Origin: Emcibacteraceae bacterium | GTDB taxonomy: Bacteria; Pseudomonadota; Alphaproteobacteria; Sphingomonadales; Emcibacteraceae | Assembly (NCBI GenBank): GCA_028281625.1 | Contig: JANQJN010000003.1 | Location: 1-47,166 of the forward strand | Direction: 5' to 3' | DNA: 47,166 nucleotides | Shown here: positions 34,620-42,918 of the stretch, one piece after another | How positions within the stretch are numbered: the first letter of the stretch is position 1 | Layout: each line of letters begins with the position of its first letter | Made by a program: the position numbers and the translations under genes | Notes under the pieces: model-generated | Databases searched by the model: none | The model's input: the letters and a program-made list of their open reading frames with translations, nothing else | What the model was told of the DNA's origin: nothing

Positions 34620-35933
34620 ATGCGACTTAAAGATCATGTACATAGTGATGATTATCCATCATCCTATTATGCTGCAACCATTAATGATAGTGCCGGATTC
34701 TCGCAACTAGAGGGGGATCAATCCTTCGACGTTTGTATTATCGGCGGTGGGTTTTCCGGCGTTGCAAGCGCACTTCATTTAAGCGAGCGCGGATTCAATG
34801 TCTGTTTGCTTGAACAGAACCTGATTGGCTGGGGCGCCACAGGCCGAAATGGTGGTCAGTTTATCGGCGGTTATGCGCACTCACTTTGGGATCACAAAGG
34901 CATGGTAAAAACCTTTGGTGAGAAGGGCGGTCCTGCCGTTTGGGATATGGCCGTGGAATGTGTTGATATCATCAAAAACTGGGTGGAGAAGTATGACATC
35001 GATTGCGACATGGAATTTGGTTATATCGATGTGGCCATGAATCCTAAGGAAATGGACTATTTTCGAAGAACCATCGATGCGCTCGAAGAAACAAAATATC
35101 CTTACGAGGTTAAAATCGTCGAAAAGGATGAAATCACCGACTATGTCAAAAGTGACCAGTATATTGGGGGGCGGACAAACGACGGCTGGGGTCAGGTTCA
35201 TGTTCTCAATCTTTGTATAGGAGAGGCGCGGGCCGCTGAAAAGCTTGGTGTAAAAATTTATGAACGGGCTGTGGTCACAGACATCATCCATGGGTCGCGG
35301 CCAAAAGTGGTAACAGCGAGAGGTACTGTAACTGCTGACTATGTGGTGGTAACCGGAAACGGATATCTTGGAAATCTGGTACCAAAACTCGAATCAAGAG
35401 TGCTTCCAGCGGGGAGCTATATTATTGCCACGGAACCACTCACGGATGAGCAGATCGCAAATACGGCTCCGCTAAGGTGGCCAACCTGTGATCAACGCTG
35501 GGCGCTGGATTATTTCAGAATTTCTAAAGACAAGCGAATGCTGTTCGGCGGTCTTGCCACATATTCCGGCAGGCATCCAAGAAATATTACCGGGGCAATT
35601 GTGCCCAAGATGCTCAAAGTCTTTCCGCAGCTTAAAGGCGTTAAAGTGGACTATGAATGGGGTGGTTATATGGGAATTGGTCTAAACCGAATCCCCATGG
35701 TTGGTCGTTTAAGTGACAATGTTTATTTCGCAACTGGCTACGGCGGCCACGGGGTTGCACCCACCCATATGTCTGCTAAACTGGTCTCGGAAGCCATTGC
35801 AGGACAGGCAGAAAGATATGATATTCTTGCCTCAATAAATCACCCGCCATTTCCGGGTGGGAAATATTTGATGAAACCGGCCCATACCATTGGCATGGCA
35901 TACTATAGAATGAGAGATGCACTTGGATGGTAG
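34620..35933 (+). CDS. PuuB-like FAD oxidase 2
   Basis: DAO-family FAD enzyme, 437 residues, ATG with AAGGTGA just before it. Motifs: SYYAATINDS, FAD motif GGGFSGVASALHLSERG and GWGATGRNGGQFIGGYAH, typical of gamma-glutamylputrescine oxidase. It is 424 vs 437 residues compared with PuuB-like 1, and the two differ at many positions, so different amine substrates are plausible. A sodium:solute symporter follows after 119 nt. Confidence 0.9.
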   Translation: MRLKDHVHSDDYPSSYYAATINDSAGFSQLEGDQSFDVCIIGGGFSGVASALHLSERGFNVCLLEQNLIGWGATGRNGGQFIGGYAHSLWDHKGMVKTFGEKGGPAVWDMAVECVDIIKNWVEKYDIDCDMEFGYIDVAMNPKEMDYFRRTIDALEETKYPYEVKIVEKDEITDYVKSDQYIGGRTNDGWGQVHVLNLCIGEARAAEKLGVKIYERAVVTDIIHGSRPKVVTARGTVTADYVVVTGNGYLGNLVPKLESRVLPAGSYIIATEPLTDEQIANTAPLRWPTCDQRWALDYFRISKDKRMLFGGLATYSGRHPRNITGAIVPKMLKVFPQLKGVKVDYEWGGYMGIGLNRIPMVGRLSDNVYFATGYGGHGVAPTHMSAKLVSEAIAGQAERYDILASINHPPFPGGKYLMKPAHTIGMAYYRMRDALGW

Positions 35934-35986
35934 AATTAGTAAAAATCCAAAGCCCAGTTAAACGATAGGCCAAGCAAAATATTGCG

Positions 35987-36011
35987 AAGGGCTGTCTTGG
36001 CGGTAGCCCTT
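35987..36011 (+). other. Weak hairpin between PuuB-like 2 and the symporter
   Basis: AAGGGCT and AGCCCTT are separated by 11 nt. Only one T residue follows, so this is not a convincing terminator. It may slow transcription or be chance. Confidence 0.3.
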
Positions 36012-36052
36012 TCTACGTAAAATAAAAGGGTATTGAAGGGGAGCCAAGACGA

Positions 36053-37804
36053 ATGGATATTTTTACAGGCACGATCGCCGCAAGCATCATCGTGTTTTTT
36101 ATCGTCGGTAACTACGCTGGTCGAAGCGTACGTCAATTGGATGATTATTTCGTCGCCGGCCGGCGTGCCCCAACTCTTCTCATTGTCGGAACTTTGGTTG
36201 CCAGTGTATTCAGTGCTACAATTTTCTTAGGCGAGGCGGGCTTTACCTATGACGGGCAGACGGGCGCTTATATTCTCTTTCCCGGTGTCGCGGTTATTGG
36301 TTATGTGTATGGTGCGCTTCTTTTTGGGACCTACCTCAGGCGTAGTCGCGCACCGACGGTGGCCGACTATTTTGGTGGTCGCTTTTTCAGTCACCGCGTT
36401 CAACAGGTGGCGGGTCTAACCATCATCATTGCTGTGGGATGTTATCTTGTGGTGGTTACCCAGGGCGCAGCCATCCTGCTTTCTGATCTGACATCACTGA
36501 CATATAATCAAGGGATGGCGGTTGCCTGGGTGAGTTATACCATTTTCACCATGTATTCCGGATCGAAGGGTGTGATCCTAACTGACACTATGATGTTTAT
36601 GTTGTTTACCTTTGCGACTGTGCTGGTAATTGCTTTCGTTATAAATGACTTTGGCGGTGTAGCGGCATCGGTGGAAAGTCTTGCGCGGGTCGAAAGTAAA
36701 CCGGATATCGCTTCCTGGCATGGTTGGGTTGGACCTGGCAGGGACTGGCCGACAGCGCTGGATTTTCTTATTTGGCTCATGATAATTGATTTGAGTTGGA
36801 GCCTCGTTTACGCAGTCGGCCCCTGGCAGGCGAGCCGTCACCTGATGGCGAAAAACGAACATGTAGTGCTTCGTTCGGCCGTTTATACGTGTATTATCGT
36901 TCTTGTGATGCAAATTTTTATTTACGGACTTGGTGGGCTTGTAAATATCGTGAACCCCGACATCACACCCGTTGAAACAGTGATTATTTGGGCTTCCAAA
37001 AATATGGTGCCGGAAGTATTGGGTGCAATGCTGCTGGCCGGGATTATGGCGGCGGCACTTTCGTCCGCGTCGACATTTTTATCATTAATCGGATTTAGTG
37101 TCAGCAATGACATTGTCAAGCGGGATGAACCGCTGACGCTAAAAACCACAAGGATGTTGATGATGGTGTGCGGTGTGATTGTTCTGGTCGCAAGTTATAT
37201 GTTCCCAACCAATCTATTTTGGCTGATGATTTTCGTGGGTACTGTATTTGCCTCATCCTGGGGTGTTGTTGGCATCATGAGCATCTGGAGCAAAAATATT
37301 ACAGAAGCGGCAGCATTCTGGGGTATGCTTGCGGGGCTTAGCTTTAATGTCATACCAGCACTTTTCCAAACTTTGGGTTGGATTAGCCTGCCCAGCTATT
37401 TTGATCCCGCCTTGATCGGATTTGCAGCGAGCCTGGTTGTGACACTTGGCGTTATCAAGTTTACGAACGTGACACCCCAGGAAGCCGAATACCGTGAAAA
37501 ATTGCACATCGCGCCTGCTGAAGATTGTGACGAAGGTAAGATCAAGAAGACAATCAGAGCCTCCCGCGTTCAGATTTTATTTGGTGCGGTGATGCCGTTT
37601 ATAATTCTAATCTATTATGTAAAGCCCTATCAGCGTGGCTCAGGGACACTTCTGCCCGATGGATCCATGGATTGGTTTACTGGTGAAGCTTTTCTCGCGC
37701 TTACCTGGCCGGTGGTGCACATCGGTCTTGCGATCATCACGATCATGGCTGTGCGCAAACGATATGGTTCCAAATCAAATAAACAGGAAGTGATCAATGA
37801 GTGA
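36053..37804 (+). CDS. Sodium:solute symporter (SSS) family transporter
   Basis: Inner-membrane protein of 583 residues with about 13 hydrophobic helices and a short charged loop near residue 485 (KLHIAPAEDCDEGKIKK). The N-terminus (DDYFVAGRRAPTLLIVGTLVASVFSATIFLGEAG) shows the SSS sodium-site helix pattern. SSS members move amino acids, polyols, quaternary amines and similar solutes with Na+. Coupled by an 8-nt overlap to the next FAD oxidoreductase and following a PuuB-like oxidase, it probably imports the amine substrate of that unit. A seawater Na+ gradient would suit it. Confidence 0.93.
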   Translation: MDIFTGTIAASIIVFFIVGNYAGRSVRQLDDYFVAGRRAPTLLIVGTLVASVFSATIFLGEAGFTYDGQTGAYILFPGVAVIGYVYGALLFGTYLRRSRAPTVADYFGGRFFSHRVQQVAGLTIIIAVGCYLVVVTQGAAILLSDLTSLTYNQGMAVAWVSYTIFTMYSGSKGVILTDTMMFMLFTFATVLVIAFVINDFGGVAASVESLARVESKPDIASWHGWVGPGRDWPTALDFLIWLMIIDLSWSLVYAVGPWQASRHLMAKNEHVVLRSAVYTCIIVLVMQIFIYGLGGLVNIVNPDITPVETVIIWASKNMVPEVLGAMLLAGIMAAALSSASTFLSLIGFSVSNDIVKRDEPLTLKTTRMLMMVCGVIVLVASYMFPTNLFWLMIFVGTVFASSWGVVGIMSIWSKNITEAAAFWGMLAGLSFNVIPALFQTLGWISLPSYFDPALIGFAASLVVTLGVIKFTNVTPQEAEYREKLHIAPAEDCDEGKIKKTIRASRVQILFGAVMPFIILIYYVKPYQRGSGTLLPDGSMDWFTGEAFLALTWPVVHIGLAIITIMAVRKRYGSKSNKQEVINE

Positions 37805-39392
37805 AGTAAATTTTGACGCTATTGTCGTTGGCGCTGGTCACAATGGCCTGACAACCGCCAATTATCTTGCCATGGGCGGGCTCAAGGTTTGCGTGCTGGA
37901 GCGGCGCCATATCGTCGGTGGTGCGGCGATCACGGAAGAATTTCATCCGGGGTATAGGAATTCAGTTGCGTCATATGTGGTGAGCCTGCTTAGACCTGAG
38001 GTAATCAGGGACCTTGAGCTTAAGAAATATGGTTATGAGCCCATGCGGCTTAAAAATTCCTTTTATCCGGATTTGAATGGTGACTTTCTGCTTCTTACCG
38101 ATAACGAGGCCCACAACAGGCAACAGATCGAAAAATTCTCGCGAACGGATTATGATGCGCTCCATGAATATCATGAAATTATTGATCGGGTGGGTCAGGT
38201 TATTTCCAATCAATGGCTTAAGGAGCCACCAAAGCTCCATGGCGGGGGGGTTTCGGATTTAATGCATGCTGCAAAAATCGGCATGGATATGAAGAAGCTG
38301 GATAAAGACACGCGCTATCGCATGATGCAGTTTTTTGTTGGTGCACCGGATAGTATCATTGAGCGCTGGTTTGAAAGCGACAAGGTCAAAGCCATGGTCG
38401 CCAGCCACTGTATTCCGGCCAATTTTATATCCCTTCATAATCCTGGTGCCAGCATGTCCATGCTTCATCATGCTGTGGGCCAGTGTGACGGCGTGCCTGG
38501 TGCCTGGGGTATTGTTAAGGGCGGCATGGGTGCCATCACCCAGGCCATGGCAAGGTCCGCCGAAGATAAAGGCGTGGTTATCAAAACCAACGCGGCGGTT
38601 GAAAAAATCATTATGGAAAATGACCGCGTTGCTGGGGTTAGAATTGAAGGTGGCGAAACCATCAGAGCCGAGGTTATTGCCGCCAATACCGATCCCAAAG
38701 GAACATTCCTGAAAATGGTCGGCAAGGAGCACCTTTCGCAAAGTTTTGCCAAAGACATTGGCGCGATCCGTCAGGAATCAGCATCCCTAAGAATGAATCT
38801 GGCGTTAAGCGGCGTGCCCAATTTCGCCTGCCTTTCCAGTGATGAAATTGGCGAGCATCATAAAAGCAGTATTTCCTTCATCGAAAGCAAAAATCATCTG
38901 GAGGAAACATACCGCTCAGCGCGTGCAGGTATTCCGGGTATTCCACCCATTATGGAATCGATCATTCCGAGCGCGTCAGACGATACACTGACCGACGAAC
39001 CGGGCACCCACGTGATGAGCGTTCTATGCAAATATATGCCGTTTGATCTGGCAGACGGCAAAAACTGGGACGATGAAAAGGATGGTGTGGTGAAGCAAAT
39101 TCTTGATCACTTGACCAAATATATCCCTAACCTGCCGGATATTCTTGTTGCAACACAGTGCCTGACGCCACTGGATCTGGAGCGGACTTTCGGACTTCCG
39201 CGCGGTGACATTTGCCACGGAAAACTTGAGCCGGACCAACTCTTTAGCATGCGTCCGCATCCGGATGCGGCACAATATTCCACACCGGTGAAAGGACTTT
39301 ATCTTTGTGGATCGGGAGCCCATCCCGGTGGCGGTGTAACTGGCGCACCGGGACATAATGCGGCAAAGCGTATCCTTAAGGATTACAAGTGA
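37797..39392 (+). CDS. PYROXD2/phytoene-desaturase-like FAD oxidoreductase 4
   Basis: Protein of 531 residues, coupled to the symporter by an 8-nt overlap. FAD motif GAGHNGLTTANYLAMGG, then LERRHIVGGAA, and C-terminal CGSGAHPGGGVTGAPGHNAAKRIL. It lacks the acidic tail of the long trio and, at 531 residues, falls between the short and long types. Its context (transporter, PuuB-like oxidase) suggests oxidation of an imported amine. The stop codon is directly abutted by the stop of the converging aminotransferase, with no bases between. Confidence 0.87.
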   Translation: MSEVNFDAIVVGAGHNGLTTANYLAMGGLKVCVLERRHIVGGAAITEEFHPGYRNSVASYVVSLLRPEVIRDLELKKYGYEPMRLKNSFYPDLNGDFLLLTDNEAHNRQQIEKFSRTDYDALHEYHEIIDRVGQVISNQWLKEPPKLHGGGVSDLMHAAKIGMDMKKLDKDTRYRMMQFFVGAPDSIIERWFESDKVKAMVASHCIPANFISLHNPGASMSMLHHAVGQCDGVPGAWGIVKGGMGAITQAMARSAEDKGVVIKTNAAVEKIIMENDRVAGVRIEGGETIRAEVIAANTDPKGTFLKMVGKEHLSQSFAKDIGAIRQESASLRMNLALSGVPNFACLSSDEIGEHHKSSISFIESKNHLEETYRSARAGIPGIPPIMESIIPSASDDTLTDEPGTHVMSVLCKYMPFDLADGKNWDDEKDGVVKQILDHLTKYIPNLPDILVATQCLTPLDLERTFGLPRGDICHGKLEPDQLFSMRPHPDAAQYSTPVKGLYLCGSGAHPGGGVTGAPGHNAAKRILKDYK

Positions 39393-40796
39393 TTAGAACC
39401 CGCCATCACCCGTTGGCCAGGCTGGGCTGTCACCGGTATCCTGACCTTCGCGTTCGATTTTTTCGATGGCGTTTTCAACAATCGACAGAGCTTCCTTGAA
39501 TGTGTCCTCCGCCATATTCAGCGCTGGATACATGCGGATATTTTCTTCGCGGTCACTGATCGCCCATGCGCCGTTACTTAGCATTTCACTGCGGACGGCG
39601 CGGGCATACCACCAGTTTTCATCGTCTGGTTTGTCGCCTGGGGCCTGGAAGCTGACACCAAGCAACAGGCCGCTCATGCGAACCTGACGAACAATTTCAT
39701 ATTTGCTCGCCCATTGACCCATGATGTCCCGCGCTATCTGTGCAAGTTTTTCAGAATGCGCAAGCACATTGTCACGTTTGTAAATTTCAAGTGTTTTTAG
39801 CCCCGCCGCGCAACCGCCGGGCGTTCCGGCGAAGGTGGAACTTGCCGAGAAGTCCGGATTGTTACCAAGGATATCATCACGGGCGGCAACACCGGCGCAG
39901 GCTTCAATGCCACCAGAGAGGTTTTTACCGACCACAAGCAGATCAGGCACCACATCATAATGCTCAATCGCCCACATTTTTGTAGTGCGACCAAGGCCGG
40001 TTAACACCTCGTCTGCAATCATCAGCCAATCATTGCGGTCGCATATATCACGAATGCCTTTAAGGAAAGCTTTTGTCGGGATCCAGTTGCCGCCTTCGGC
40101 CAGTCCCGGCTCAATCATCACAGCGGCAATGGTTTCTTTGGCAGCAATATATTTTGGAATATGATGCTCCAGATAATGGAGGCAATAATCGGTATATTGT
40201 TCCTGGCTCATCCCTGCCGGGATATGATCACTGTGCGGATAAGGTGCTTGAACAGCGCCGCCTCTCCATGCTTGCAGGTATTTTCCCTCATTCATTCCGC
40301 TGAAGACTTTGGTGCCAATGCTGTTTCCGTGGAATGAGGACGAAAAGGTAATGACATGGGGGCGTTTTTTATAACACATGGCCATATAGTAGGCTGATTC
40401 TGCGGCCTCAGTTCCGGATACTTCATAATTAAAGCGCGGCAGGGCTTGACCCGGCATAATCTCAGCCAGTTTTTCTGCGAGATCATATCTAAGCGGATGA
40501 TCATAATGAAAGCCGTATCTTAAGTGAGCCTCATGCACTGCTTCGATGACTTCCGGATGAGCGTTTCCAATAGGGTTGGTTGCCCAGCCGTTTTGCAGAT
40601 CAATATATTTATTACCGTCCACATCCCAGATGTAATCGCCCTGGGCCCGATCCACCATAATCTGACCTGCCGGTCGGAACCCACGCCGTGCCGCTTTTTG
40701 CATTTCCTCATTGAAAATCAATCCATTCTGGAAAAGTGGAATACCACGTTCGAGTATAGCTCTGGCTTTAGGGCCAGGAATTTTTACGTCCATCAT
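39393..40796 (-). CDS. Class III aminotransferase, GABA/omega-amino acid type
   Basis: PLP aminotransferase, 467 residues from the first of two tandem ATGs (40796, 40793); a longer frame to 40874 starts inside operator F and is unlikely. The PLP lysine is K291 (LVVGKNLSGG) and the pyridine Asp is in IADEVLTGLGR. It differs from the SpuC-like and beta-alanine enzymes and resembles a third branch of the class III family (glutamate-1-semialdehyde or GABA type). Likely role: GABA or a related amino acid to its semialdehyde. Divergent from the cupin/FAD operon, with operator F between them. Confidence 0.87.
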   Translation of the reverse strand: MMDVKIPGPKARAILERGIPLFQNGLIFNEEMQKAARRGFRPAGQIMVDRAQGDYIWDVDGNKYIDLQNGWATNPIGNAHPEVIEAVHEAHLRYGFHYDHPLRYDLAEKLAEIMPGQALPRFNYEVSGTEAAESAYYMAMCYKKRPHVITFSSSFHGNSIGTKVFSGMNEGKYLQAWRGGAVQAPYPHSDHIPAGMSQEQYTDYCLHYLEHHIPKYIAAKETIAAVMIEPGLAEGGNWIPTKAFLKGIRDICDRNDWLMIADEVLTGLGRTTKMWAIEHYDVVPDLLVVGKNLSGGIEACAGVAARDDILGNNPDFSASSTFAGTPGGCAAGLKTLEIYKRDNVLAHSEKLAQIARDIMGQWASKYEIVRQVRMSGLLLGVSFQAPGDKPDDENWWYARAVRSEMLSNGAWAISDREENIRMYPALNMAEDTFKEALSIVENAIEKIEREGQDTGDSPAWPTGDGGF

Positions 40797-40859
40797 CGTT
40801 CTTTCTAAGAAAAATATTATTTTACAAGACAAATACTTGTGTTTTAAATTACAATTCAA

Positions 40860-40865
40860 TATATT
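40860..40865 (+). promoter_or_regulatory. Putative -10 box of the cupin operon
   Basis: TATATT with TTGTGT 17 nt before it (40837-40842), directly abutting operator F. Confidence 0.4.
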
Positions 40866-40876
40866 TGTGATCACAA
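40865..40876. promoter_or_regulatory. Palindromic operator F
   Basis: Perfect TTGTGATCACAA between two divergent genes. A plausible -10 box abuts it on each side: TATATT (40860-40865) for the cupin operon and, on the minus strand, TATAAA (40883-40878) for the aminotransferase. One bound protein could control both. Confidence 0.72.
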
Positions 40877-40937
40877 ATTTATATCAACTGTTGGCCGATG
40901 TCCATACGGAAAATTACTTATTCAGCAAGGAGTTATT

Positions 40938-41282
40938 ATGCCTGAAATAATTGTACAGTCAAAATGCGCGAATCTAGCAGACTTGGTTGATGCGCCAAGT
41001 TTTGGCGAACCTGTGGGAGATCTGCCGAAACAGACCGATAGTTGTTTCTATGAAAAGGATAATATGTTCGCAGGAACCTGGGAGTGTGAGCCAGGGACAC
41101 TAAAGCTGGACCTTGAAGTAATGGAATTTTGCCATTTGCTTGAGGGGCACTGGAAATTTACATCCGAATCTGGTCAAGTTGATGAAGTTAAAGCTGGCGA
41201 CAGTTGGATTTTTCCAAACGGGTGGAAGGGTACCGCTGAGGTGATTGAAAAAGTGCGCAAAGTATATTTCATGATCGCTTGA
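40938..41282 (+). CDS. Small cupin protein (cupin_3/DUF861-like)
   Basis: Single-domain beta-barrel protein, 114 residues, with AAGGAGT ribosome site before the ATG. Cupin motif region reads GTWECEPGTLKLDLEVMEFCHLLEGHWKFTSESG and AGDSWIFPNGWKGTAEV, typical of cupin_3 proteins of COG3450. The usual histidine triad is mostly absent: only one His in CHLLEGH is obvious. It heads the second FAD/GcvT module, 22 nt before the FAD gene. A catalytic or protective role on an amine product is possible; function unknown. Confidence 0.82.
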   Translation: MPEIIVQSKCANLADLVDAPSFGEPVGDLPKQTDSCFYEKDNMFAGTWECEPGTLKLDLEVMEFCHLLEGHWKFTSESGQVDEVKAGDSWIFPNGWKGTAEVIEKVRKVYFMIA

Positions 41283-41304
41283 GCGAGTTAAGAAGGGAAA
41301 TACA

Positions 41305-42918
41305 TTGAAAAACTATGATGCAATCGTCATAGGGGCAGGACACAACGGCCTGACCAATGCCGCGTTTTTGGCAAAGGCTGGTCTTGATGTCCTTGTTCTG
41401 GAGAAGAATGATTATATTGGCGGTGCCACCGTCAGTCGGGAACTACAGGAAGGATGGAAATATTCCAATTGTTCCTATGTGTGCAGCCTGTTCCGTCCGG
41501 AAATTTATCAAGCGCTCGATTTGGGCCGCCATGGTCTGGAGGTTGTGCCACTTCAAGGGGGCGTTACCTTCAAGCAGGATGGCGACTATTACGGGAACTA
41601 TCATCAATCGGCGCTCAAATACCGCGAAATTGCCCGTCATTCAAAGCGCGACGCTGATGCTGCCGTAAGGTTCGATGCAGACCTGATGAAATGGTGTCGA
41701 CTTATTCGTGGCTTCCTGCTCAGGACGCCGCCGGATCCCACATCCTTCAAAATCCGCGATGCTATGGAATTTGCGTCCTTGCTCAAAGCTTTTTATGAGC
41801 TTAGTGAAAGTCAGATTTATGAATTCATCCGCTTCTTCACCATGTCGATTGCGGAATATCTCGAAGAGTATTTCGAAAGTGAAGTGATCAAAGCGCATTT
41901 TTCGGGTGGTAGTATCATAGGAACCGGACTTGGGGTTTATTCACCCGGAACAGCCTACGTTCTGCTTCACCATGCCATGGGCGATGTGGATGGTAATGTG
42001 GGCTCCTGGGGATTTGCCAGGGGTGGCATGGGTTCCGTATCCGGTGCAATCGCCTCATCCTTTAAATCTCATGGCGGTGAAATCCGCTCCGGCGCGGAAG
42101 TCGAACAAATAAATGTCAGCGGCCGAAAAGCAACTGGCGTTACGCTGGCAAATGGGGAAGTAATCAACGCCAAAGCGGTGGTATCCAATCTGGATGCCAA
42201 GCGGACTTTCCTGAAGATTATGGATAAAAAAGATCTTCCGGACGAGCTTGTTACTCGTGCGGAGAATTTCAAAATCCGTGGCTCTTCTGGCAAGCTCAAC
42301 ATCGCGCTTGATGGTATGCCGGATTTCCCAGCCCTTGGTGAAAATTCACCGCTGACCCTGGGTCATATGCATTTTTCCGATACACTTGAGCGCCTTGAAC
42401 GGGCTTATGATGACTGGAAAGATGACAGATGGTCTGCGGACCCCTATGTGGATATCGTAATCCCAACCCAATATGAGCCAACAATGGCGCCTCCCGGCAA
42501 ACATATGATGAGTGTGTTTGTGCAGTATTGTCCAGTAGAAGCTGAGGGGGGCTGGACCGAAGAAAAGAAACAGGCATTTGGTCAAACAGTGATTAATCAG
42601 ATCGCTGATTATAGCCCTAACTTCAAGGACTTACTTGTCCATGCAGAAATCAGAACACCAAAGGAAATTGAAGCAGAAGTGGGCCTTACAGAAGGCAATA
42701 TTTTTCAGGGGGAACTCACTCTTGACCAGCTCATGTTCAACAGGCCGTTCCCTGGATATGCGCAATATAGAGGACCCGTGAAAAATATGTATATGTGTAG
42801 TTCGTCCAACCATCCGGGTGGTGGTGTCATGGGCGCGCCGGGTGCCAATGCCGCCCGTGAAATTCTGATGGACTTTGGTAAAACCGACACAACACCGGAG
42901 GATTTTGGCGATGACTAA
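41305..42918 (+). CDS. PYROXD2/phytoene-desaturase-like FAD oxidoreductase 5 (long type)
   Basis: Protein of 537 residues, TTG start (GGGAAATACATTG) like its paralogue at 22688. It shares MKNYDAI, LLHHAMGDVDGNVGSWG, EVGLTEGNIFQGELT and the acidic tail (PEDFGDD) with the proteins at 19870 and 22688, but CSSSNHPGGGVMGAPGANAA differs slightly, so it is the more diverged member of the trio. It overlaps the next FAD gene by 8 nt. Role inferred as in the first module. Confidence 0.87.
   Translation: MKNYDAIVIGAGHNGLTNAAFLAKAGLDVLVLEKNDYIGGATVSRELQEGWKYSNCSYVCSLFRPEIYQALDLGRHGLEVVPLQGGVTFKQDGDYYGNYHQSALKYREIARHSKRDADAAVRFDADLMKWCRLIRGFLLRTPPDPTSFKIRDAMEFASLLKAFYELSESQIYEFIRFFTMSIAEYLEEYFESEVIKAHFSGGSIIGTGLGVYSPGTAYVLLHHAMGDVDGNVGSWGFARGGMGSVSGAIASSFKSHGGEIRSGAEVEQINVSGRKATGVTLANGEVINAKAVVSNLDAKRTFLKIMDKKDLPDELVTRAENFKIRGSSGKLNIALDGMPDFPALGENSPLTLGHMHFSDTLERLERAYDDWKDDRWSADPYVDIVIPTQYEPTMAPPGKHMMSVFVQYCPVEAEGGWTEEKKQAFGQTVINQIADYSPNFKDLLVHAEIRTPKEIEAEVGLTEGNIFQGELTLDQLMFNRPFPGYAQYRGPVKNMYMCSSSNHPGGGVMGAPGANAAREILMDFGKTDTTPEDFGDD

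Noticed and set aside
35987..36011. Terminator between PuuB-like 2 and the symporter
   Set aside because: Stem of only 7 bp with a long loop and no T-run; listed only as a weak hairpin.
40797..40874. Longer N-terminus for the minus-strand aminotransferase
   Set aside because: It begins inside operator F and the added residues are low-complexity and not family-like.
15843..40876. CRP/FNR sites for the TGTGATCACA palindromes
   Set aside because: CRP sites have TGTGA and TCACA separated by six bases; here the halves are adjacent.
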